Positions 25,511 to 37,250 of a stretch of 64,000 nucleotides of DNA are shown here, piece by piece (the stretch's first letter is position 1; each line of letters starts with the position of its first letter). Under the pieces are notes generated by a model. The model was given only the letters and a program-made list of their open reading frames with translations. It searched no databases and was not told the DNA's origin. The position numbers were made by a program, and so were the translations under genes. This DNA comes from Xestospongia muta (Eukaryota; Porifera; Demospongiae; Haplosclerida; Petrosiidae), in NCBI GenBank assembly GCA_963693285.1, contig OY848917.1, forward strand, positions 31,941,245-32,005,244. Reading direction: 5' to 3'.

Positions 25511-25742
25511 CTAATCTATCAATGCAGGAAACTAAAGGGTTTTCCTTCTAACATTTAATGTGTAAACAACATGTGGCAACATACATCTTATGCACACAAT
25601 ATATATAATTGTAAGTTTAGTATGTATTTAAACAAGTTACTATTACCATATTATTATAAATTGTATTGATGGCAATCATCACTTACTTACTTGGCTCCAT
25701 TAAACAATATAACTTCTATACATTAAAACTGTGAATTTTAAC

Positions 25743-26070
25743 TACCTTGTGCAAGTTAGAAACATGTATTGACAATAATTTCCATGTAACAGCTGATTTG
25801 TTACTATGGGAACTGTCAATTAATACTTCTAGTACCAATAACATGCAAATTGTGATATAAGCTAATATTATTATGACTTCTTGTAACAACTAGTCTGTTA
25901 CATCAAATAAGAATGTTATTACTATTGTAACATGTCTTGTCAACTTTTAAAATCTATTTGACTTTAGTACACATATCTAGATTCTTTTTAAAAGTCTAAA
26001 GTAAACTACATCTTCTTCACTGTGGATCCTACATAGTAGATGCACATATTAACACTATATCTTCATTGAA
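25743..26070. repeat. Segmental duplication (copy at 33,082-33,410)
   Basis: About 330 bp downstream of the EF-hand gene is found again at 33,082-33,410, roughly 92-95% identical by eye and in the same orientation. With the flank at 25,480-25,600 matching 32,710-32,840, the duplicated block is at least 700 bp with rearrangements. Confidence 0.8.
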
Positions 26071-26184
26071 ATTTTGTATGTGTAACAAATATTTACTTAT
26101 AGAAAAAATTCAAAACAGTTCATTCAATATTATTGTATGTTACACGTACTCAGATCAAGAATCATAGTTTGTTTGTATACTGAG

Positions 26185-26679
26185 TTAACCTGTGAAAAAG
26201 AACTTGACATAACTTTCTCGAATTTCTGAACGATTAATGAAGCCATCTCCATTTGTGTCAGCTGCATTAAAAGCTCTATCAATCATCTCTTGACTTGCAT
26301 TAACTGCCCTATAGAACTGAGTGTACTCATCTTTAGATATAACTCCATCTTTGTTGGCATCAACTATTTCAAAGATTTTATCAGCAAATTCCTTTACACG
26401 TATTTCAGCATCAGGCTGAGAAACAAACTTCCTTGCACTTTCTACAAACTCCTCTTCGTTAAGTCCTTGTTTTTCAGACAATTTCATGAATATAGATTCG
26501 ATTGATTCAACATAGTTGCGTTCAGCATCTGGACCTTCATTTCGATAAGCAGCTACTCGTTTAGCCACAAGAGCAATATCATTATTATCAAGGATACCAT
26601 TCTTGTCAGCATCAAGCAGGTGAAAACGCATTTTCATTTTTTTTATCCAGTCAGGACTTTGTGTAAAAGAGGCAGCCAT
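26185..26679 (-). CDS. EF-hand calcium-binding protein (sarcoplasmic/calexcitin type)
   Basis: Intact single-exon ORF of 164 codons starting MAASFTQSPDWIKKMKMRFH. Three canonical EF loops are visible: DADKNGILDNND (residues 23-34), DANKDGVISKDE (107-118) and DTNGDGFINRSE (141-152). The second hand, around residues 60-85, has lost its loop. Four hands with one degenerate and a length near 165-190 fit soluble sarcoplasmic calcium-binding or calexcitin-like proteins, which buffer or sense cytosolic calcium. No signal peptide or membrane helix is seen. At least five broken relatives lie in the window (11.2, 11.5, 11.8, 25.1 and 31.0 kb). The upstream 150 bp is shared with those copies, so the promoter was duplicated too. 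Confidence 0.9.
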   Translation of the reverse strand: MAASFTQSPDWIKKMKMRFHLLDADKNGILDNNDIALVAKRVAAYRNEGPDAERNYVESIESIFMKLSEKQGLNEEEFVESARKFVSQPDAEIRVKEFADKIFEIVDANKDGVISKDEYTQFYRAVNASQEMIDRAFNAADTNGDGFINRSEIRESYVKFFFTG

Positions 26680-26934
26680 TTTGACTGGAATGTGCTAGAC
26701 CTTTTACAAGCTTGGCTTAATAAGGTTGATGAAGAATGAAAAGTGACAGACGTGTTTCTACTTAGCTACTAATATATGGTATATTGCTATCACCCACTAA
26801 TTACTGTAGGAAACATTGGTATTCCTTCTTATCACTAACATATTGATGACATAACTGCAGAATCTGATTATCACCTTGTTAGTAAGCTCTTGGAAAACAT
26901 TTATGAGTTCATATCTTTGTTCTCATCATCATAT

Positions 26935-27985
26935 CCTCTCAGACTAAACATTCAACTAAGACCTGGTTTTAGTACTGAGAGTTCACTTATATTTCCCACT
27001 TACTTGTGGTTACAGCATCTAAATACACATTGCTCAATATATGCTGTCTTTTCATTTTTACTGAAGCCATTTCTATACCTTTTCTTGACACTCTGTGTTA
27101 GTTGATGGGGTCTCCACTGGTGGATCTCAAGTCATATCTAGCATACCCCAATGCTCCATACTTGGCTCTCCTCTGTTCATATTATACTTAAGTAACATTA
27201 GTAAGATTCCCTTATCCTCATTAGTAAAACCCATGATGTATGGAGATAAAATCTTCTTACCTCATTCTTTCACTTCATCTTCTGAATTTAAATGATATCA
27301 TCTAATTTTCTATCAACTCCATTCATTATTGGTTATCATCAAGATTCCTTACCATCAATTGCAGAAGAAAAGACATGCATGCTTTATAGGAAGAATCCTT
27401 CCCTTCAAGCATTCTTGCCTATTCTCACTTTGAATGGAGTTCCTATTAATTCAATTTTCTCCTACTAGTACCTGGTGTCCTCATCACTTTAGCTGGACTC
27501 AACACATTGATTCGATCTGCTAAGAAACAAGAAAAATATTAGATTACATATTTCATACATTTACAAATACTCAACTTCATTAATAATATTAATTGTTATA
27601 GATCATTAGTTCTCCCTAAATTATTGTACTCCTCCTCCTCTGAGATTCCCACTCTAAAAAAAAAATTCAATCTCTTGACAATGTGCAGAAACTTTCTCTT
27701 GAAGTCTGTACTGAAAACCAGTCAATCCACTAGAAATCCAATCTCTTTTTTATTACAAAGCTTTGTCATCTCTGCAAATTTTCTAGTGATCTTTGTTTTT
27801 CCAAATAAATCTTCAAGATATCACCAACCATTCAACCTAATAGTTCAGTTCTCTTGTTCCTCTGTATTAATTAACTAATTTATATCTAATTCCAGCTCCT
27901 TCTTGAACTCTCTACCTCAGAATATCAAAGACTGTAAAACTTCAACTCATCAGAGTATGCTCATATTGAATTCAGTGGTTTAGCA
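26935..27985 (+). mobile_element. Non-LTR retrotransposon reverse-transcriptase remnant
   Basis: Decayed + strand frames keep RT landmarks in order. VDGVSTGGSQVISSIPQCS then ILGSPLFILYLSNI (27,098-27,190) corresponds to the RT domain around the P-Q-G-S-V-L-G-P block. MYGDKIFL is a ruined Y/F-A-D-D site at about 27,235-27,258. LVLPKLLYSSSSEIPTLKKK lies at about 27,605-27,670, and a final NSLPQNIKDC at about 27,908-27,940. Several frameshifts and stops make it inactive. It may be the same family as the scraps at 10,960 and 22,793. Confidence 0.78.
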
Positions 27986-28720
27986 TTTTGCTATTGAATA
28001 CTTTCTTGTATATAAATAAATAAAATAACTAAATTAACAAATCAACGTCCACATAAGGATAAAGTCAACATTTTCAAGAGTTAATAACAGATAAAAGTAA
28101 ATGCATAGTAATTATAGCAGACATGCTTAAGCAATTGGTGTCTCATATTTTTAGATATACAGATTCCAAAATAATCAACATAATCTACCATTTGTATTAG
28201 TACATGGAATAAGATAATGTCACATAGACAAGAACAAGACAAAGCTCTGATGTACCTTAATTGAGCTGTTTCTCCTGGTTTGGTCATATGTATTAAGAGG
28301 AGATATTGGATATTCATGAATAGCTGTGGCAACTATGTGGACTGCCAAAAGAACATGTTATTAATGGAACTTGTTATCATTGTATAATGTTTATATAATT
28401 GGGTATCTCTATGTTACTTAGGTCCTAAATGTTAAGAACTACATTTTACTGTAGATACTTGGTGTGGTCCCATACTACCACATATGACAAACCAACAGCA
28501 CAATTCATATACTGGTGATATCACAATGATATTATTGGATGGGCTTAAGTCTTTTCTTTGTCAAAACATTAGTGATACAAACCAGTCACTGCATTGATTA
28601 GTGAAGAAAACATTAAGAGATTGTTAAAGTGTAAAACACACTATTTTAACCAACAATAGCAGAACAAATAGAACATTGTAACACTTGAATGAAATAATTG
28701 ACAATACAAGTTTCTTATTA
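27986..28720. other. Non-coding spacer
   Basis: No supported gene. From about 28,670 it becomes homologous to the 3' flank of beta-helix copy 1 (13,600 onward). Confidence 0.55.
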
Positions 28721-28799
28721 TTGTCACCACACTACTACTACATATTAGACATGACAAATATAAATGACATGTAATCAACAAATGTTACAAGAATTAGCT

Positions 28800-30980
28800 C
28801 TAGTCATCTTCATCAAATATTAGTGATTCTCGTCTCATTTTCACTGACACCATTGACACCAAACTAGTTTCACATATAATAGAAGGGGATTCGGGTGGCA
28901 TTAAAGCAATTTCTGCATCATCTGAATTAAAAATAGATGCAGGTTTCTTGAAGATCCTTTTGACCCTTGTAATTAATTGTTGTAAATGAGATTTTAACAG
29001 ATGATCCCAGACATGATAGAGTATAATGCCACAGAATACTACACATGATATTGACATAGCAACTTTTACCACTATACTTGATTTTGAATTTTCACTAGTT
29101 TGTGTGGATACATTTACGTAAGTCGTAAACTTGAGGTTAAAAATAAAGAACATCTCCAGACAAGCCAATGGTAACTTTCGATATATTCCTCTTAAAAGAA
29201 AGTACAATGATACAATAACAAATAAAACAGATGTTAGCACATCCAAACTTATAGCAGCCTCAGTATCCAGAGACACAACCAGTGCTAAGACAACACGAAC
29301 AAGTAGTAAAAATCCAGTCCAGAAACGACACTTGTCCTTATATGGACCTCCATATGCATCAAAGAAAGGCTTCATATACTTAATTAACTTTTGGCAGCAG
29401 CACATGTACTTTGATAGAGGTCCTTCAAATAATGGTATAGTGAGAAGGTAGAAGGTATATGGAACAATTAGTAATAACAGTACAACCAGTGAGAAGACAA
29501 ACAATGGTAGATGACAACCTCTGAGATATTGGACATTAGCATCAATGTACCACCTCAGCAATGTGACATTATTCTCACCTCTACACTGAATATTGGTATA
29601 ATGAATGATCTGGAAAACAGTTCGTATCAGTTTGGTATATGAGAGTAGGATCATAGTGGCTAGTACTGGAATAACTTGTCTTCCAACAAGTCAAACAACT
29701 TTGCTGAAATATTGTGATAATATTATGATGAGTATTACGAGAAACCAAACATAGCCTGGAAATATAAATTGGAGCCATTTTTTATAACAAGAATTCATAT
29801 CATTGTAGAAACAAGTTTCAATACCCAGATCTAGATTAAGCCATGAAATGAAATGACTAAGAAATGGAATACCACCCTTAGGAAAGAAAAAGTGTTCATA
29901 TATTTTGAGAATATTAGCATAGAATATAAGTCCATTGATGGTATCCACAGACACTGTTAGATTTATAACAATAACAAAAGCTACCAGTGCTATACCAGCC
30001 ACAGCAAATGGAATGATAAGAGCTAAGTAGTCATTAGCACATTGTCCACATTGATGGAACCTAACATGAGACTGAGTCCTTCATCACATTGTCCACAGAG
30101 AAGTCCAGATCGATTATAAAGACATGGTGTATTAGGTGATGTGACTTTAAAATGAATGGTATTGTCATTACAATAATCAAAGGGACAGCTCTGATAAACA
30201 ATAAGACAGTCAAAATGTTTTTCATAACCAATCCACATGTTATTATCTCTAGTTATAATTTGAGTGTTAATATCACAAGTCATTGGAGGTGTATTTAATT
30301 CAGATCTACAAACACAAGTGTTATTTACCAATGGAAACCCGATTGGACAAGAATCAATGATAACATCAATGACTTTAGCATGACGGTCTTGTAAAGGGTC
30401 AATGATTGAAGTTTCAAGTGTTGCATAGATATTTGTAGCATTTAACAAATCAGGATTTACACTTAGCTTGAAGGTTACATTAGTACAAGTTGCATTTAGT
30501 CTATTATTACTGATCTGTACAGTAGATGAACTATGTGATGATGTTAATTTTATTACACCCTTTGTTAAACCATCCTTTGAGCCAACAGTAGCTAGTGATA
30601 TGTTGACATCAATCCCAGGTATTACAGCAACCTTTGTATTATTAATTGAGCAATTTGGTTTGTTTGATGCACAAAAACACACTTGGATAGCATCTGATGA
30701 CACTACTGATAGCCCTCTTTGTTGATGGTAGTGAAAAATATTATCAAAGTTACAATAATCAATTTTACCTCCATACAAGACATCGCCTAAGATGTTAGCT
30801 GTGTTGTTAACAAAGTACAACAAAACATTATCATAATAAGGAATAACTTGAAAGGAGCATTTTGTATAAATGTCTGGAAGAAGAAGTTGTGATATAAAGA
30901 TTCCACCACCTGACCTACTACCATGATTATTGACAAATAATATGTATGCTTGGTTTTTTAGTAATAATTGGGAGGCATTC
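28800..30980 (-). pseudogene. Beta-helix/7TM protein, copy 2 (5'-truncated, disrupted)
   Basis: Homologous to 13,739-15,920 of copy 1, including the 3' flank. It lacks the signal peptide and all main beta-helix repeats. It reads from QLLLKNQAYILFVNNHGS through the cysteine-rich segment and the membrane helices to FDEDD. Two lesions: one base fewer at about 30,050 (copy 1 has ttggaacc, this copy tggaacc), and TGA at about 29,690 where copy 1 has CGA (Arg in KVVRFVGRQ). It is in frame where copy 1 is broken. The upstream end is cut at 30,980 and joined to EF-hand sequence. Confidence 0.85.
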
Positions 30981-31140
30981 GTTAAGCTACAAGAGCAATA
31001 TCATCATTATCAAGGTTACAATTCATGTCAGCATCAAGTAACTAAAATGCATCTTCATTTTTTTATCCAGTCAGGACTTTGTGTAAAAGAGACAGTCATT
31101 TTGACTGGAATGTGCCAGACCTTTGTAAGCTTGGTTCAAC
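30981..31140 (-). pseudogene. EF-hand gene 5' fragment fused to beta-helix copy 2
   Basis: Antisense of 30,981-31,100 matches the first 40 codons of the EF-hand gene with the same short T run as at 11.5 kb. The start codon is changed (atgACtgtc in place of atggctgcc context). The sequence upstream, to about 31,480, is the EF-hand promoter region found also at 11.9-12.35 kb. Confidence 0.75.
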
Positions 31141-31479
31141 AAGATTGACAATGAAAGAAATTCAAAAGTGATACATGCCTTTCTACTCAGCTACTTAAAT
31201 GTGGTATGTTGGTATCACCCATGAATTACTGTAGAGAAATATTGGGTGTTTTTTTATCAATAACATATTGATTGTGTATCTGCAGAATACATGCAAAATT
31301 CATTTTTACAGTTATGGTGACATACATAATTATTGTAGCAAAAATATTGCAGTATCTATGATGGTAGAGCCATCCAAAAGATTACAGTGTCCTTGTGATT
31401 AAGAAAACAGCTCATTTGAAGAACTAATAAAGATTACATTTAATATGTTGTCAGAAGTACTGTTGTTTTAATGTACCAT

Positions 31480-32385
31480 TTTTTGCTTTTCTGTCAATAG
31501 TGAAATCAGTTGCCTACTTTTGTGTACACCATTACTATCATTATTGTCTTGATAACTAATAAATTTAGTAATTTTTAAGTTATTTACTTTTCAGAATCTG
31601 ATTATATATTATTTGCAACAAAAATGACAATAATTGGTAAAAGCAATCAATCCATTTTTACAGTTGTATATTACTTATTTCCATATCAATGCTTAATAAC
31701 AGTTCCTATAATAACAGAACAGTTTATTATAATGATATAGTTGTTATCATAATAATAGTCACAGTTTCTTTAGTAATGAATCTTATATAAATTTATTAAA
31801 TTATGCATAGACTCTGTTATTAATTTATAAGGAAACGGTCTTCAAAAAATACTGTATAATAATTATCTTTAAATGAAGTTATCTACAGTTTTTGCTTTGA
31901 GAAACTTTACTAATTTCATTATGTGGTCCCTTTTCTATTTGTGAATTCTTATTTGCTCTGAATCTCCATGCAGTCCTTTAATGTGAACAGATAGTTTCTG
32001 TTCCTTTCCAATTTTTTGCCTGTGATACAACTGCCATTCTTTGAAGTAGTAGGATCTTTGGATTAATGTCCCTGTTCACCTAATGAACTTAATACTTATA
32101 TGTACTGCTTCACCTAATTATAAACATTTTGACACGTCTATATTTGGAGGTGGGTAATGGCCTCATTCACTCTACTCTGTTTATGCCTATTACAATATTG
32201 TCTAATAAAAGCTTGTATGGCTTTGACTATTATTTGCTACTATTTGCTGGTTAAGCAGGGCTGTTAAGTACATATTTAAGTAGTAAGTATTTCTGTACTT
32301 TGATCTCCTAAGTAAATGATGATGTAGTGACAATACATGCAGGAGTAGACAAACATGCATAAACCAGAAGGTGACCCAAACTTTC
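31480..32385. other. Unassigned stretch
   Basis: No frames with family resemblance. Some 32.0-32.2 kb sequence is less AT-rich and could be element-derived, but I cannot name it. Confidence 0.45.
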
Positions 32386-32387
32386 AC

Positions 32388-32557
32388 TATTGACTCAAAT
32401 AACAACCAGGTATCTGTCATTCTCATTGAATTCCTTAGGCTCTATATCAAATCTGTCCCCAAAACTGGAGTCCCAGTCATCATTATAAATGTGATAACAT
32501 CCACAGCACTCTCCTTCTATTTCCACAGTTTCTATTAACGATTTTAGGTACAAACTC
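32388..32557 (-). CDS. Possible terminal coding exon of unknown protein
   Basis: After a pyrimidine-poor but usable AG at about 32,558-32,559 (minus strand), an open frame runs SLYLKSLIETVEIEGECC, GCYHIYNDDWDSSFGDRF, DIEPKEFNENDRYLVVI and stops with TGA. The composition (acidic and aromatic, C-C-x-C) is far from that of random AT-rich frames. No partner exon was found nearby. It may belong with the secreted-type fragment at 33.4-33.65 kb. The family is not recognised. Confidence 0.35.
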
Positions 32558-33414
32558 TAAAACAATGAATTATTTCAATAGACATCAAATTTACCTCTAA
32601 TATTTTTACCTCTAATAAATTTAATTGTTTAAAATATGTGCCAAAGCATACAACATTTCTTTCCTATAACAACTATAGTCTATTGTATACTATATAATAA
32701 ATGCTAGACGATTGTAATGGCAACATGTGATAAAATACATGTTTCCTTTGACAACTAATCTATCAATATAAAAAACTAAAGTGTTTTCCTTTTAACATCT
32801 AATGTGTAAACAACATATGACAACATACATGTTTCCGGTGGCAACAAATGTGAATTGAGTAATTAAAGAGAATAATAAATGCTGTAGGTGTTGACTCTTC
32901 CATTCTATTAAGGTAATACTTCTCATATATATATTATATGTAGTGTGTATGTGACAGTAATGATTGACTGACAGATATAAATAGAATACAATAATCACTT
33001 TCGTATTACAATTTCAATAGTACTATTTCAATATTACTATAAAATGTACTAAATATGATCTCTTTCAAAGCTCTGAATTAAAACTAGTTACCTTGTGCAA
33101 GTTAGAAACATGTATTGACAATCAATTCCTTGTAACAGCTGATCTGTTTCTATAGAAACTGTCAATTGACACTTCTAGTACCAATAACATGCAAATTGTG
33201 ATATAAGCTAATATTATTATGATTTCTTGTAACAACTAGTCTGTTATATCAAATAAGAATGTCACTACTATTGTAACATGTCTTGTCAACTTTTAAAATC
33301 TATTTGACTTTAGTACACATATCTATATCCTTTTTAAAAGTCTAAAGTAAACTACATCTTTTTCACTGTGGATCCTACATAGTAGATGTATACATTGACA
33401 CTATATCTTTATAG

Positions 33415-33650
33415 ACTTTATAGACACACACTTGAGAATATCTAATAGAAATGTTATTCCTACACAGCAACCTCTACTACTATCTGGTCGACACCATGTT
33501 TGAACACCATTTTTACTATACTGTATGGATTCATCAGGACATTTCTCACTGATATCTGTCATGCTAAGATAAGTCAACCTCATCCAACCTCTTCCAGAAC
33601 TACTCAATATGACGAGCATTGACATGACTATCAACTACAATGTAATAATC
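33415..33650 (-). pseudogene. Fragment of a secreted 'GWxRL-YLxMTD' domain
   Basis: Minus-strand pieces read NSSDYYIVVDSHVNARHIE, then (shifted) GRGWMRLTYLSMTDISEKCP, then WCRPDSSRGCCVGITF, then (shifted) YSQVC. The order matches an extracellular cysteine-rich domain common in cnidarian and sponge secreted proteins (GWxRVAxLNMxD, CP, CGRP, YxxVCG). Two frame changes within 230 bp show decay. It abuts the boundary of the duplication at 33,410. Confidence 0.55.
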
Positions 33651-33777
33651 AGAAGAATTGGCTAGCTATTTACCTTTAATTTCTTTACATGAGTGAATTA
33701 AAAGAGAAGAATGATCTTCTTTATCTGGTAGTTAACTGTTTTATTTTGTACAGTTTTTTTAAGATAATCTATTTGAT

Positions 33778-34029
33778 TTGCTATCTTTGTCATCTGCTCA
33801 CTGTTCAGCTAGATACTTTAAATCTTTATCTACGACAAAAGTATCAGGAGTACTAGCCATTAGTAGCTGTCGAGTAGAGTTACCAGCTGCAGTAGATCAG
33901 TCACACTATGACGAGAGTCTTACATTTGACAGTTGTAGTAAAGGGTTGATTAATAGCAGCAGTCAGTTCTATAGTTATGGGTGTCATCTGTATTACTACC
34001 ACATTCAGAATGGTTCAATGGATAATTAG
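33778..34029 (+). other. Open frame of uncertain status
   Basis: An 83-codon frame lacking an ATG start, in a locally less AT-rich block. It reads SSAHCSARYFKSLSTTKVSG and onward. The opposite strand also has a coding-like stretch (STRQLLMASTPDTFVVDKD) ended by stops. The block is probably a remnant of some coding or mobile sequence; strand and family are undecided. Confidence 0.25.
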
Positions 34030-34287
34030 ATATACTAGTAACAGCTAATATGATTTTAATAATTTAAATATAATAATTTTCTTTTTTAACCTCCAAAATA
34101 TTCTACAAAAAAGGAAAGAATTTAGCTATTCACAGACTTAGGATCTTGTTATTTCTTGGCATTATGTTAGTGTATATCCAAGTTCTAAAATCACCTGCTT
34201 CATCTCACTAGTCCTCTATCTTCTGTTTATATACTGGTTGACTGAATAATGTTATTTCCATTATCTAAGATTAACATGTAGGTCTAA

Positions 34288-34765
34288 GCACTCTCACTTC
34301 CCCTTTCCTCATGTCCAGTCCTGGTATTTCTTGTTTCAGTAATTTCATTACTCTGTGGGGATGTGGAAACAAACCTAGGCCCTCTAAATGAATCTGTAAA
34401 GTGTGTATGCTCATTTGAGGAGTCAGTCCTGATACTTTAATATGAAATATGATCTAATTGGTCTCACTGTTAACACATGTAAGGATTACATGTGATGTTA
34501 TTGATAATTTTCCTTGCATTTGTCCTTTTTGGTCTCAATTCAATCTTGTGTCTGACCTAAAAACTGAGATTGCTTAACTATGTTTGCACATCATTAACTT
34601 AGAAAAATCCTGTACATGTAAGTCTCAACTTTCTCAATTTAATTGTTCCATATCCAAATAGATCAGTCTTCATAAACTTGTTATATACTAAAATATAGTC
34701 CTCATCTGCCAGTTTGTCTTCATCCCATTAATTATAAGTATTGATAATCCAAGTTTTATATTTTT
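34288..34765 (+). mobile_element. LINE 5' ORF remnant: 2A-like motif, PHD-like finger, coiled coil
   Basis: The frame from 34,288 gives a hydrophobic run (VLVFLVSVISLL), then CGDVETNLGP at 34,354-34,383, then CVCSFEESVLIL. Across a stop it continues with EI-SNWSHC, then a C-P-F-x-SQFNLVSDLKTEI coiled-coil-like stretch. GDVExNPGP-like 2A motifs followed by PHD-type fingers are known at the N terminus of some invertebrate LINE proteins. Here the first proline of NPGP is leucine. Stops and frameshifts show that it is dead. Confidence 0.55.
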
Positions 34766-34799
34766 TTAGTTGATATTTGCAGTAAAACTTATAACTTTT

Positions 34800-37250
34800 T
34801 TGGATGATATGAAAAGTCTAAATGATTACAGGTGTAGGACATTTGACATCAGATCTATTACTGACATGATCATTTGCAACTGATTGACACAAGTTTATTT
34901 CAGAGAAAACAACATCTCAAAAACTGGCTTAATGTAAATTATGGACAATTAGTAGTACATTAGTCAGCTCTTGATCAATTTACTTCTTCAGACCAATTAG
35001 AGAGACTGTTATGAAATTAAAACTCCATCAGTGGGAGACTTAGAAGCATCCACATGTTTCGTGAGAACTAAAATCTTTTTCACCAACTGAATGTATCATT
35101 GCACTTTTAAAAAGTTTGCATGTGTCAATGTTATCAATTAGGCAGTCAATAAATGATTTGAATATTGATTGTAGACTTTGTAATGTTGGTTCTCCTTTTT
35201 CTTCATACTTGGCCATGTATGCTTAGCTCAAGCTTGTATATCAATTATAAATTAAAAATCTACATTCCCCTTCCAGTTATAAAGTTAAATCCAATTGTGA
35301 GAAGTAATTCTAAGCTCATTTCTCTTCATTGAAAGAGTAGCACAAATAGTACAATTTTCCAATTTCTCAAAAGTAAGCATTGATGATGCTTGTACAGGAC
35401 AAGGACAATCATGACATTTTGGTTTTTGACCAGATTTATTATGATAGCAATAATTAGAAATACATTGACTATGATTTTGAACAGCATTCACAAGGTTTTG
35501 GTAGCCTTCATAATTTTTTTCAATTCATTTGGCATAATTAAACAAGGATGTGGAATTGGAAGTGACCACATGGCATTACTTCATTGTAGGTTGGGACAAC
35601 CAATCAATATATTCTAGTACTTGCTTGATTGCCTTCTTCTAACATCAATGCATTGATCTGACTTTGTCTTGTATTTTGTTCAGCTAGTCAGCCAATCAGC
35701 AGTAGATTTTTGAACAAGTTCACAAATTACAGGGTCGTTTTTCAGTAAAACATGTCCATGTACACTATGCTGACTTTGATATTCTAAGTGATAACAATGC
35801 CATCAACATCAAGTGTTCCATACAACCAGTACTGAACAAAAGCAGTCAATCTTGACAAAAATACTAGTCTGTTAGGTATGGATGGTCAATCACTGTTTGA
35901 GCACAATGAAAATGGCTTGAAGAGTCATAAAATTTGGAAATCAGATTACGTTCTGGCCAGTAATTATCAGCACCTTGACTTCGGTAAATATTTGGCCACC
36001 ATGGATTTTAGTTCTTCTACGGTTAATCTAGAGTTGTTTGGATGTTGTTTCATATATATATTGGACATTAATGGAAGTTGGTACCTTTGCTTTAAATTTA
36101 GTGCCTAATATGGAAAGTGTGGATGACTACAAATCACGAGTACATTTGACCATCATATTTGATTTGTCATATTTTATGAGATGCTTGAATCCATCTCTCA
36201 GTAAAAATGGTTTCTGACAGGTAGGGTCACCAGTTCTATATGGGAATAATGCTGAAAAAGCCATAGTTGCTACATATAAGGAGTATTAAAATCATTTATA
36301 GCACTATTATCTATTCTAGGCCATAAAAAGGATCTTCATAATCCAGGTAAGAATGTGTTGCTTTATTTTCAGTTCTTTCTTGCAAAGAACATGTTTAAAA
36401 AGAATTACTGTTAGATTGATGGTCAGTATCACAGAAAGAATCATTGTTGTTGTCTCCATCAGCTACATACTCATCATCCACTCAAAGGATATAAGGAATC
36501 TATCTTCAGACAACTTGTCTATGGAAGCAAAATCAATAGATATATATTTGTAGTGTGGATTGTTATGGTTAAGTCATTGAAGACCTGACAATATATGTTT
36601 ATAATGAACTCTAAAGTGTATATGAGTATTATCAGTACCCTATAATGATGGACAATTAGAATGGATAGAGTTTTGAGGTAAATTTGCCTAGAAATCTTGT
36701 ATATCTTGAGTAATTAACAACATGACCCTTATGTTTACAACAATATATGCACATAATTGGGCATGGATGAGCAATCAACATTTTTTTAATGTGAGTGCAC
36801 TTAAAATCATGGACACATTAAGGAACATTGCCAGAATCCATGTTGTTTAGAAACAAATACTACATTGAGTCTTAAGATTGTAAGCTGATTATGTGCTATT
36901 TGCTCAAATTCCATTCACTCCTAATACTCATAGATATATGTCATACATACAAAGTATGTGATTTGCCGTTAAATATGGGATCTTCAATCTATTTTAACAA
37001 GCTTGTGATCTGTATTAGTCTTGTACTGTCCATTTGTCTCCTGACCAAAAATGTACCATACCATGTCCTTTTTAGACACTTTTATCTCATTCTGTATCTT
37101 AAAATCATATACTCTCACAGTCATAACTGGAAATACAATGTTTTCAGTTGAATTAACAGTTAAATGTCAGGCAAAAGTTAATATCATCATCTGTTAGTAG
37201 TTCTTCTGATGTCTGACAAGACCAGTGAGTTAAAGGGTTAACTTGACCAT
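34800..37250 (-). mobile_element. Helitron replicase/helicase N-terminal remnant
   Basis: Minus-strand frames, broken by stops and indels, keep the order typical of Helitron proteins. GHVVNYSQDIQDF is at about 36,690-36,728, VHYKHILSGLQ at about 36,585-36,620, SIDKLSEDRF at about 36,490-36,525 and ALFPYRTGDPTCQKPF at about 36,208-36,255. NLVNAVQNHSQCISNYCYHN then MKRNELRITSH lies at 35,285-35,500, and VGEKDFSSHETCGC at about 35,050-35,090. The helicase half (Walker motifs) is not seen, so the element is truncated at its 3' end near the LINE remnant. Confidence 0.72.
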
